From Oscillospiraceae bacterium (GTDB lineage: Bacteria; Bacillota_A; Clostridia; Oscillospirales; Oscillospiraceae): 24,313 nt of DNA. Under the pieces are notes generated by a model that was not told where the DNA came from, searched no databases, and saw nothing but the letters and a program-made list of their open reading frames with translations. Below are positions 7,552 to 13,668 of this stretch, one piece after another; position 1 is the stretch's first letter, and each line of letters starts with the position of its first letter. The stretch covers positions 1-24,313 of the forward strand of contig CADADE010000041.1 in assembly GCA_902786615.1 (NCBI GenBank), in the 5' to 3' direction. Made by a program: the position numbers and the translations under genes.

Positions 7552-7788
7552 ATGGGTATCGGCTTGAATCAGCAAATGTGCAAACAAGGGGGGCCTTGGC
7601 TCCCCCCGCCGGGGGGGAGCTGTCACCAGTGCGAACACTGGTGACTGAGAGGGGCCACGATTGCACCCAAGCTGCTTGCAAGACATCCCCCTCTCCGCCC
7701 CTTCGGGGCACCTCCCCCCGAGACGCCGCTTCGCGGCTGGGGGAGGCAAGTGCTTACGTCGGATTAGCTGACGAAACCCAATACGCAT
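7552..7788. mobile_element. MITE-like non-autonomous element (element C) with target-site duplication
   Basis: The 237-bp element is flanked by the direct repeat ATTCTTTTTT at 7542-7551 and 7789-7798, a likely target-site duplication. The ends are 22-bp imperfect inverted repeats (16 of 22 match): left begins ATGGGTATCGG, right inverted begins ATGCGTATTGG. Inside are two hairpin modules, GGCTCCCCCC...GGGGGGGAGC with a CACCAGTG/CACTGGTG stem, and CGCCCCTTCGGGGC. GAGAGGGG and CCCCTCTC can pair to bring the modules together. It has no transposase gene, so it would need one in trans. Element B is its sister. Confidence 0.75.
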
Positions 7789-7805
7789 ATTCTTTTTTAT
7801 GCAGG

Positions 7806-7834
7806 GATTGTCTTATTATGAGACAGTCTCTTTT
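7806..7834 (+). terminator. Weak terminator-like hairpin after sprT
   Basis: GATTGTCT pairs with AGACAGTC, then TCTTTT on the plus strand. It lies eight bases beyond the stop of the minus-strand sprT-like gene but lacks a T-run in that direction, so it is doubtful as that gene's terminator. Confidence 0.35.
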
Positions 7835-7842
7835 CGTCCCGC

Positions 7843-8358
7843 TCACGCCCGCACCAGCAGCGTGAAGCGGCTCCCGCCGCAGCTTCGGCAGCGAAGGCTC
7901 CGGCCCCTTCCGCGCAGCATCAGCTCGACCGCCCTGCCGCGCCGGATATAGCGGCTCTCCGCCCCGCAGCTCTCGCAGCGGATGATGTACTTTGTCCGCG
8001 CTTTTCTGAGCTCCGCAGCCTCTCCCTGCTCCGGGGCGAGACGCCTGGGGCTACACCCCACCAGGCGGCACATGTCCCGCCAGACGCGGTCGTGCCCGTG
8101 CTTTTCGCCGGGGTACTTGAGATACACGGCGGCATGGGCGTACTCATGGCGCACCGTGTCCCAGAACTGCTCGTCATCGCCGAGGATCAGGGCGGAGAGC
8201 GTGATGCGAAGCTCGCCCTTTCCCCTTGCCGGGGAGCGGAAGGAGCCGAGCTGCCGCACGGCGCGCTTTGAGATTCTGAGCTCGATGCCCGACGTGTCCA
8301 CGCCCACCAGGCGGTCCAGGCGGTCATATTCCCGGCGCACTTCTTCCAGCGTGTGCAT
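7843..8358 (-). CDS. SprT-like zinc metalloprotease-fold protein
   Basis: The 171-residue protein has the SprT-like layout. The zinc motif HEYAH is at residues 71-75, followed by GEKHGHD with H87/H89 as third-ligand candidates, and a C-terminal zinc ribbon uses C128, C131, C157 and C160. Family members resemble the protease domain of eukaryotic Spartan, which digests DNA-bound proteins; the role of bacterial SprT is not settled. The start at 8358 uses GGAGGA located inside the end of the preceding thiamine pyrophosphokinase gene, with three bases between stop and start, so the two are co-translated. Confidence 0.85.
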   Translation of the reverse strand: MHTLEEVRREYDRLDRLVGVDTSGIELRISKRAVRQLGSFRSPARGKGELRITLSALILGDDEQFWDTVRHEYAHAAVYLKYPGEKHGHDRVWRDMCRLVGCSPRRLAPEQGEAAELRKARTKYIIRCESCGAESRYIRRGRAVELMLRGRGRSLRCRSCGGSRFTLLVRA

Positions 8359-8361
8359 GGC

Positions 8362-8979
8362 TCAGTCCTCCAGGCGGCTGCAGACCAGGGCCAGCACGCC
8401 GCTTTCAAAGCTTATAAAGACGTCGCCCCGGAAGGCGTTGCTCTGTCCGAGGGTGCTGGGATTCAGGAGCGTGACGCCCGCAGCCTCATACTTTGCGCCG
8501 CGGATCGTGAGGCCCTCGACCTTTTCGCTCAGGGCCAGCAGCGAGAGGCTCCAGCCCGGGCGTTCCGGGATCTCGTACGCGCCGGGGCGCAGGACGCGCA
8601 GGAAGTTGCGCGCATCCGCCGCCTCCGCCTCCATGCCGAGCGCGGCGGCATAGTGCAGGGTCTGGACGTTCGACAGGAGGTGGTCAAGCCGCCCGCCGAA
8701 GGCGCAGCGCAGGGCCACGGCGTCAAAGCCGTTCTCCCCCGCCCAGCGCACGGCGAGCATCCCGTCCGTGTCGTCCTTTTCCACCGGGTAGCGCAGCACC
8801 GGCACCCCCGCCGGGAGCGCGCCGCCGTAGGAGTCGAAGTCCCCCAGGATGAGGTCCGGGACGATCCCCTCGCGCATGGCGTGGGCATAGCCCCTGTCGC
8901 AGGCCAGGATGAAGTCCCCCTCCCCCACCGGGCCGATGGGCGCGTAATCGCCCCCGGCAATGATCAGACAGCGTTTCAT
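8362..8979 (-). CDS. Thiamine pyrophosphokinase
   Basis: The enzyme transfers pyrophosphate from ATP to thiamine to make thiamine diphosphate. The 205-residue protein shows the family motifs in order: LIIAGGDYAP (5-14), PDLILGDFDSYG (41-52), YPVEKDDTDGMLA (64-76) and FGGRLDHLLSNVQ (94-106). An ATG four codons upstream (8991) is possible, but GGAG sits six bases before the 8979 ATG, and MKRCLIIAGG fits the family N terminus. It is the first gene of a two-gene unit with the sprT-like gene. In Bacillus this gene (thiN) lies near rpe and cpgA; that context is absent here. Confidence 0.92.
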   Translation of the reverse strand: MKRCLIIAGGDYAPIGPVGEGDFILACDRGYAHAMREGIVPDLILGDFDSYGGALPAGVPVLRYPVEKDDTDGMLAVRWAGENGFDAVALRCAFGGRLDHLLSNVQTLHYAAALGMEAEAADARNFLRVLRPGAYEIPERPGWSLSLLALSEKVEGLTIRGAKYEAAGVTLLNPSTLGQSNAFRGDVFISFESGVLALVCSRLED

Positions 8980-9151
8980 GGCATTCTCCATCTATATTGG
9001 AATATATTGTACCGTACCACAGCGGCGGCGCATTTGCAAGAGCCCGCTTCTGTTTTTGTCTCGCGGACACCTGTGTTTTTGTGCAATTTAACAGGCGAAA
9101 GGGCTAAAGCGATTCCGTTCCTCATCACTTCGACGATTTAACGAAAAAAAC

Positions 9152-9180
9152 TTGCGTAATCCCTTGAGGGATGGTATATT
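9152..9180 (+). promoter_or_regulatory. Promoter of the glycine riboswitch transcript
   Basis: TTGCGT (9152-9157), a 17-base spacer and TATATT (9175-9180). The TG at 9172-9173 makes an extended -10. The predicted transcript begins near 9187. Confidence 0.6.
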
Positions 9181-9244
9181 TACACCATCATTCATATCCT
9201 CTGACGCCGTCAGGATCGCCCAGGCGAGACCGGCGGCCGAGGAA

Positions 9245-9327
9245 CTCTGGAGAAGCTTCCCGCCGCGCGCGGGGAGTGCCGAAGGTGCAAGGCCGCAGGG
9301 CCGAATCTCTCAGGCAAAAGGACAGAG
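9245..9327 (+). promoter_or_regulatory. Glycine riboswitch, single aptamer
   Basis: The conserved core is clear: CTCTGGAGAAG, then AGTGCCGAAGGTGCAAGGC, then GAATCTCTCAGGCAAAAGG, with P1 formed by CTCTG (9245-9249) and CAGAG (9323-9327). Only one full aptamer is present. A small hairpin on the 3' side (GTTCAGCCCC/GGGGCTTGAAC, about 9329-9352) could be the 'ghost' helix known from single-aptamer versions. It controls the AGCS transporter downstream through the terminator at 9364-9395. Confidence 0.93.
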
Positions 9328-9363
9328 CGTTCAGCCCCACGGGGCTTGAACGGCCCTTGTCCG

Positions 9364-9395
9364 GAGCCGCTGATGTGTCAGCGCTCTTTTATTTT
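9364..9395 (+). terminator. Riboswitch expression-platform terminator
   Basis: GAGC-C-GCTGA pairs with TCAGCGCTC and is followed by TTTTATTTT. AGAGCGTT (9324-9331), which overlaps the 3' strand of aptamer P1, can instead pair with GCGCTCT in the terminator's 3' arm (one wobble). That gives a simple mutually exclusive antiterminator. Confidence 0.82.
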
Positions 9396-9413
9396 AGTGA
9401 GGAGGAAACACAC

Positions 9414-10838
9414 ATGACACTGAGCCAGTTGATTTCAACAGTTGACGACATCGCATGGGGTCCCGTAATGCTGCTGCTGCTCGTCGGCACGGGCTTCTAT
9501 CTCAGCTTCCGCATGGGCTTTCTGCAGTTCAGCCGCATCCCCTACTGGTGGAAGAACACCGCAGGCAAGCTCTTTGACAAGCACCAGGCCGGCAAGGGTG
9601 AGGTCACGCCCTTCCAGGCGCTCACCACCGCCCTCGCCGCAACCGTCGGCACCGGCAACATCGCCGGCGTCACCGGCGCCATCTTCATCGGCGGCCCCGG
9701 CGCGGTCTTCTGGATGTGGATCGCCGCCCTGGTCGGCATGATGACCAAGTATTCCGAGGTGCTGCTGGCAGTCAAGTACCGTGAGCGCAACGCCAAGGGT
9801 GACTGGGTCGGCGGCCCGATGTACTACATCAAGAACGGCCTCGGCCAGAGCTGGGCATGGCTCGGCGGCGTGTTCGCCGTGCTGGCCGCCCTCGCCGCCT
9901 TCGGCATCGGCAACGCCACCCAGGTGCAGTCCATCGCCGACGCCGTCAACAACGCCATCGACAGCTTCACCCCCAACGCCGCGGGCACCTTCCTGTTCCT
10001 CGGCTCCGAGGTCCGCGTGAGCACCTTCATCGTCGGCTGCATCGTCGCCGCCTTTGTCGGCCTCGTCATCCTCGGCGGCATCAAGCGCATCGGCCAGGTC
10101 ACCGAGAAGCTCGTCCCCTTCATGGCGGTCGTGTACATCATCTCCGCGCTCATCGTCATCTTCGCCAACATCAGCCATATCGGCAAGGTCTTCGGCATGA
10201 TCTTCCAGGGCGCGTTCAATGCCGACGCTGCCATCGGCGGCGCCTTCGGCATCACCATCATGACCAGCATCAAGAAGGGCGTCGGCCGCGGCTGCTTCTC
10301 CAATGAGGCCGGTCTTGGCTCCGCCCCCATCGCCCATGCCGCCACCTCCGAGACCGATCCTGTCAAGCAGGGCCTGTACGGCATCTTCGAGGTCTTCATG
10401 GACACCATCGTGATCTGCACGCTCACCAGTCTCACCGTCCTCTCCGCCTACTGCGCGGGCGGCATCGACATCACATGGGGCTCCGGCGGCAACGGCTCCA
10501 ACGTGGCGGCTGCCATGAGCAGCGTTCTCGGCGGCAAGCTCGGCGCGATCATCATCGCCGTCTGCCTCAGCCTCTTCGCCCTGTCCACGATCCTGAGCTG
10601 GTCCCTCTACGGCACCCGCTGCTGCGAGTACATCTTCGGCCACAAGTCCGTGAAGGTCTATCAGATCCTCTTCATCTGCTTCATCATCATCGGCGCGACC
10701 ATGAGCCTTGCCGACGCCTGGAACCTGGCCGACGCGCTCAACGGCTTCATGGCCATCCCGAACCTCATCGCGCTGCTGGCCCTCTCCGGCGTGACCGTCC
10801 AGCTCACGAAGGAGCATCTCAGCAAGAACGCAAAATAA
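9414..10838 (+). CDS. AGCS-family sodium:alanine/glycine symporter
   Basis: The 474-residue polytopic membrane protein is of the alanine-or-glycine:cation symporter family and imports small amino acids with sodium. Family signatures are GTGNIAGVTGAIFIGGPGA near the start of the transport core and KKGVGRGCFSNEAGLGSAP around residue 290. The start is set by GGAGG eight bases before the ATG; reading frames extending further upstream run through the riboswitch and are not real. The glycine riboswitch in the leader indicates that glycine is a physiological substrate or signal. A terminator at 10855 closes the unit. Confidence 0.96.
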   Translation: MTLSQLISTVDDIAWGPVMLLLLVGTGFYLSFRMGFLQFSRIPYWWKNTAGKLFDKHQAGKGEVTPFQALTTALAATVGTGNIAGVTGAIFIGGPGAVFWMWIAALVGMMTKYSEVLLAVKYRERNAKGDWVGGPMYYIKNGLGQSWAWLGGVFAVLAALAAFGIGNATQVQSIADAVNNAIDSFTPNAAGTFLFLGSEVRVSTFIVGCIVAAFVGLVILGGIKRIGQVTEKLVPFMAVVYIISALIVIFANISHIGKVFGMIFQGAFNADAAIGGAFGITIMTSIKKGVGRGCFSNEAGLGSAPIAHAATSETDPVKQGLYGIFEVFMDTIVICTLTSLTVLSAYCAGGIDITWGSGGNGSNVAAAMSSVLGGKLGAIIIAVCLSLFALSTILSWSLYGTRCCEYIFGHKSVKVYQILFICFIIIGATMSLADAWNLADALNGFMAIPNLIALLALSGVTVQLTKEHLSKNAK

Positions 10839-10854
10839 GCCCCAAGCATATAGA

Positions 10855-10884
10855 CCGGGAGTGTCGTTTGACACTCCCGGTTTT
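10855..10884 (+). terminator. Intrinsic terminator of the AGCS transporter
   Basis: CCGGGAGTGTC pairs perfectly with GACACTCCCGG over a four-base loop, followed by TTTT. Confidence 0.9.
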
Positions 10885-10890
10885 GCATGC

Positions 10891-10919
10891 TTTTCATTTC
10901 GCCGCAGCTATGATATAAT
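10891..10919 (+). promoter_or_regulatory. Extended -10 promoter of the zeta-like gene
   Basis: TTTTCA (10891-10896), a 17-base spacer and TATAAT (10914-10919), with TG at 10911-10912 forming an extended -10. Confidence 0.7.
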
Positions 10920-10947
10920 GACCGCAAAGGAACGGGGAGGCTAGAGC

Positions 10948-11514
10948 GTGAAAAGCTATACGATTATCGGCGGCGTGAACGGCACGGGCAAAAGCAGTCT
11001 GACCGGCGTATTGAAGGCGCAGCGCAGCGATCTCGGGCGGATCATTGACGTGGACAGAATCACCGCGGAAAACGGCGGCAGCGCCATCCTCGGCGGGAAA
11101 ATCGCCCTTGCGCGTATCGCGGAATGCCTGGACAAGGGGCTGAGCTTCACGCAGGAGACCACGCTCTCCGGGCGCAGGACAGAGCTCACTGCCCGTGAGG
11201 CCAGGGAGCGCGGATACAGCGTGCGCCTCTACTATATCGGCCTTGACAATGCGGAGGAATGCCTTGCGCGCATCGAAAACCGCGTGCGCCACGGCGGGCA
11301 TGATATCCGCGAGGAGGATGTGCGCCGCCGCTTTGCGGGCCGCTGGGAGGCCGTTTCAAAGGTACTCCCCTACTGCGACGAGGCCCGCTTCTTCGACAAC
11401 TACAACGGCTTTGTTGAGGTGGCGGAATACCGCAACGGTGAGCTGATCGTGAAGGGCGGCAGCGTCCCCTCCTGGATGCTGGAGCTGTCGGCTTTTCTGG
11501 ACGGGATCACATGA
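10948..11514 (+). CDS. Zeta-toxin/UNAG-kinase-like P-loop protein
   Basis: The 188-residue protein has a Walker A loop, GGVNGTGKSS (residues 8-17). It also has IIDVDRI (32-38), the TQETTLSG motif (68-75) whose acidic residue is catalytic in zeta toxins, and the arginine-rich lid NRVRHGGHDIREEDVRRRF (111-129). Zeta toxins phosphorylate UDP-N-acetylglucosamine and block cell-wall synthesis; many chromosomal relatives have unknown substrates. The start is GTG with GGGAGG seven bases before it. No epsilon-type antitoxin lies upstream. The stop overlaps the next start by four bases (ATGA), so the downstream membrane-anchored protein is its only apparent partner. Confidence 0.8.
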   Translation: MKSYTIIGGVNGTGKSSLTGVLKAQRSDLGRIIDVDRITAENGGSAILGGKIALARIAECLDKGLSFTQETTLSGRRTELTAREARERGYSVRLYYIGLDNAEECLARIENRVRHGGHDIREEDVRRRFAGRWEAVSKVLPYCDEARFFDNYNGFVEVAEYRNGELIVKGGSVPSWMLELSAFLDGIT

Positions 11515-12062
11515 AAAGAACAAAGCTTCTCGGCGTCGCCGCCGTTATAATTCTGGCTGCCGCTGCCCTGCTGTTCTTTCGGCACGGCGATCTGGGTTCT
11601 CTTCTCCCCTATTCCGTGAGACGCCCCGCCGAGATCCCCGTCCTGAGCGAATACGCCCTCTGCTACGGGGACAGCCCCGGCACAGCGTCGGGAAAGCTCG
11701 GCGCTGCCCTCGGTGAGAAAGAGGATACGGAGTGCGAAACCTCCGTCTACGCTTGCCCCGCCGTGGTGCTGGGCAAGCCCGCGCAGCTGCTGCTGTACTT
11801 TTACCGTGACCACAGCCTCAGTCTGGTTGACATAATCATTCCCGCCGACTCCCCGGAGGCTGCCGACGCGCTGCGGGCGCAGGCAGAGGCGCGCATACAG
11901 GAGGCCTACCGCACATACGGAAACTTCATCCACGGCAGGGTGCGGGAAACCGGGGACGGGCAGCGCCAGAGTCTGGCCCTCGATTACGGGGCGCAGGGCG
12001 TATTTTATACCCTGCAGGCCTTCCCCGACCGGCTCTCCATACTCTGTGAGGATTTACGATGA
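11511..12062 (+). CDS. Membrane-anchored or secreted protein of unknown function
   Basis: I do not recognise this 183-residue protein. It begins MKRTKLLGVAAVIILAAAALLFF, a basic tip plus one hydrophobic helix (about residues 7-23), and the rest looks extracytoplasmic. There is no lipobox cysteine after the helix. Two cysteines (near residues 76 and 82) could form a disulfide. Its ATG overlaps the stop of the zeta-like gene, so the two are probably translated together. It does not resemble an epsilon antitoxin. It is convergent with sigF. Confidence 0.6.
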   Translation: MKRTKLLGVAAVIILAAAALLFFRHGDLGSLLPYSVRRPAEIPVLSEYALCYGDSPGTASGKLGAALGEKEDTECETSVYACPAVVLGKPAQLLLYFYRDHSLSLVDIIIPADSPEAADALRAQAEARIQEAYRTYGNFIHGRVRETGDGQRQSLALDYGAQGVFYTLQAFPDRLSILCEDLR

Positions 12063-12071
12063 CGACATATC

Positions 12072-12104
12072 ATCAGCCCCGCAGGCAAGACCTGCGGGGC
12101 TGAT
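12072..12104. terminator. Perfect 14-bp stem between convergent genes
   Basis: ATCAGCCCCGCAGG pairs perfectly with CCTGCGGGGCTGAT over CAAGA. It lies between the end of the 11511 gene and the end of sigF. Neither side has a T-run, so termination may be weak or Rho-assisted; it could also protect 3' ends. Confidence 0.55.
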
Positions 12105-12110
12105 CGCATA

Positions 12111-12818
12111 TTATGCCAGCATTTCCCGGAGCTGTTCGATGGCGCGGCGCTCGACGCGGGAGATCTGCACCTGGGACACGTGCAGGATGCGGGCGGTGGC
12201 CTGCTGGGTCAAACCGTGGAAGTAGCGCAGGGCGATCACCTGCTTTTCCCGCTCCGGCAGCTTTTCCACCGCCGCGCGCAGGGCCACATGCTCCACAAGC
12301 CGCTCCTCCGCCCCGTAGTCGCCCAGCACCAGCTCCAGCGTGAAGCCGTCCTCCCCGCTCTCGCGCTGGATGCTGTCGGCGGGGCCGGTGGCCGTCTCGG
12401 CAAAGGCGATCTCCTCCGGGCTCAGCCCCGTCTCCGCCGTAAGCTCCGACATCTTCGGCTCCCGGCCGATGCGCTGTTCGAGTGCGATGCGGGCCTGGCG
12501 GATCTTCGCCGCCTGCTCCTTGACGCTGCGGCTGACCTTGACCGCCCCGTCGTCGCGCAGGAAGCGGCGGATCTCCCCGGCGATCTTCGGCACGGCATAG
12601 GTGGAAAACTGCGTGCCGTAGGCGGTATCGAAGCCCTCGATGGCCTTGAGAAAGCCGACGCAGCCGAGCTGGTACAGGTCGTCCGGCTCCACGCCGCGGC
12701 CGAAGTAGCGGCGCGCCACGCTCCAGATGAGGCCGGCGTTTTCCTCCACCAGGCGCTGGGCCGCCTCCCGCTCCCCCTGCCGGGCGCGGCGGATGAGTTC
12801 AAGGCGCTCGTCGCTCAT
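12111..12818 (-). CDS. sigF: Sporulation sigma factor F
   Basis: This is the forespore-specific RNA polymerase sigma factor, 235 residues. Region 2 is visible as GLIWSVARRYFGRGVEPDDLYQ followed by LGCVGFLKAIEGFD and FSTYAVPKIAGEIRRFLRDDG. Region 3 starts VKVSRSVKEQAAKI. Region 4 ends LPEREKQVIALRYFHGLTQQA with helix-turn-helix VSQVQISRVERRA. The assignment as SigF rather than SigG rests mainly on position directly after spoIIAA and spoIIAB. The ATG overlaps the spoIIAB stop by four bases. A sigma-F-type promoter is present in this window before the spoIIQ candidate at 23951. Confidence 0.96.
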   Translation of the reverse strand: MSDERLELIRRARQGEREAAQRLVEENAGLIWSVARRYFGRGVEPDDLYQLGCVGFLKAIEGFDTAYGTQFSTYAVPKIAGEIRRFLRDDGAVKVSRSVKEQAAKIRQARIALEQRIGREPKMSELTAETGLSPEEIAFAETATGPADSIQRESGEDGFTLELVLGDYGAEERLVEHVALRAAVEKLPEREKQVIALRYFHGLTQQATARILHVSQVQISRVERRAIEQLREMLA

Positions 12819-13255
12819 AGGCGGCGGGCGCGGGGGCTGATGCGCTTGCGCATGGTGACGGTGGTGCCCCGCCCCGGGAGCGAGCGCACGCGCAGCTTGT
12901 CCGTGAAGCTGCCCATAATGGTAAAGCCCATGCCGCTGCGCTCCTCCCCGCCGGAGGTGTAGAGCGGCGTCATTGCCTTCTCCACGTCCTCGATACCGCA
13001 GCCCCAGTCCCGGATGATGATTTCCACCGTGCACTCGTCCACGATGCGCATGCGCATGGCGATGCGCCCGATGCTGTCGGGATAGGCGTGGACAATGGCG
13101 TTGGTGACGGCCTCGGACACCGCGGTGCGCAGGTCCCCCAGCTCCTCCATGGTGGGGTCGAGCTGGGCGGCGAAGGCCGCGGCGGCGGCGCGGGCAAAGC
13201 TCTCGTTGCTGCTTCTGCTGGGAAACTCCAGCCGGATGTAGTTTGTCTCCTTCAT
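12815..13255 (-). CDS. spoIIAB: Anti-sigma F factor SpoIIAB
   Basis: The 146-residue serine kinase and anti-sigma factor of the GHKL ATPase family holds SigF inactive and phosphorylates SpoIIAA. Visible ATP-site boxes are EAVTNAIVHAY (N box), RDWGCGIED (G1, DxGxGI), MTPLYTSGGEERSGMGFTIM (lid and G2) and GRGTTVTM. GTG at 13264 is an alternative start, but GAGGTG six bases before the 13255 ATG and the family N terminus MKETNYIRLEF favour 13255. It lies ten bases after spoIIAA and overlaps sigF by four. Confidence 0.96.
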   Translation of the reverse strand: MKETNYIRLEFPSRSSNESFARAAAAAFAAQLDPTMEELGDLRTAVSEAVTNAIVHAYPDSIGRIAMRMRIVDECTVEIIIRDWGCGIEDVEKAMTPLYTSGGEERSGMGFTIMGSFTDKLRVRSLPGRGTTVTMRKRISPRARRL

Positions 13256-13265
13256 AGCGCTCACC

Positions 13266-13580
13266 TCACCTGTTCATGGCGATGGGGACAAGGCGGTCGA
13301 TGCCCGCCGCGTCGATGACCCGCTGGGGCTGGCGCGCCGGGTCCTCGATCCAGGCCCGCCCGCCGAGGATCTGCATTCTCCGGCTGACGCGCACAAGCAG
13401 GGCGATCCCCGAAGAATCCATGAAGCGCAGGCCGGAGAGGTTCAGCGCGCAGTCGCGCGGCATGTACTCGTCCAGCAGCTCGTCGATCCTGAGCATGGCG
13501 CAGCGCGCCTCGTGATGATCCAGCTCCCCGCTTATGTACACGGTGAGCCGCCCGGCGTCAAAGCTCGTGCTGATTTCCAT
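13266..13580 (-). CDS. spoIIAA: Anti-sigma F factor antagonist SpoIIAA (STAS domain)
   Basis: The 104-residue STAS protein, when unphosphorylated, releases SigF from SpoIIAB. It opens MEISTSFDAGRLTVYISGELDHHEA, and the phosphorylated serine lies in LRFMDSSGIALLVR (DSSG, about residues 56-59). The 13580 ATG is chosen because AAGGAG is seven bases upstream; an ATG at 13601 would add seven residues overlapping that ribosome site. It begins only about 20 bases after the valS terminator hairpin, leaving no room for a promoter between them. Confidence 0.96.
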   Translation of the reverse strand: MEISTSFDAGRLTVYISGELDHHEARCAMLRIDELLDEYMPRDCALNLSGLRFMDSSGIALLVRVSRRMQILGGRAWIEDPARQPQRVIDAAGIDRLVPIAMNR

Positions 13581-13600
13581 TCTGATGCTCCTTTTGTGCA

Positions 13601-13636
13601 TAAAAATAACACCGCACGTTTTTTGTGCGGTGTTAT
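13601..13636 (-). terminator. Intrinsic terminator after valS
   Basis: ATAACACCGCAC pairs perfectly with GTGCGGTGTTAT around a seven-base loop. On the minus strand it is followed by TTTTA. It sits between valS and spoIIAA. Confidence 0.88.
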
Positions 13637-13668
13637 TGTATCGTATTTGATTCGCGGAGTTTGTCGTA

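Noticed and set aside
9188..9240. A second glycine aptamer upstream of the first
   Set aside because: The stretch has a small hairpin (ATCC..TGAC/GTCA..GGAT) but lacks the conserved glycine-aptamer core.
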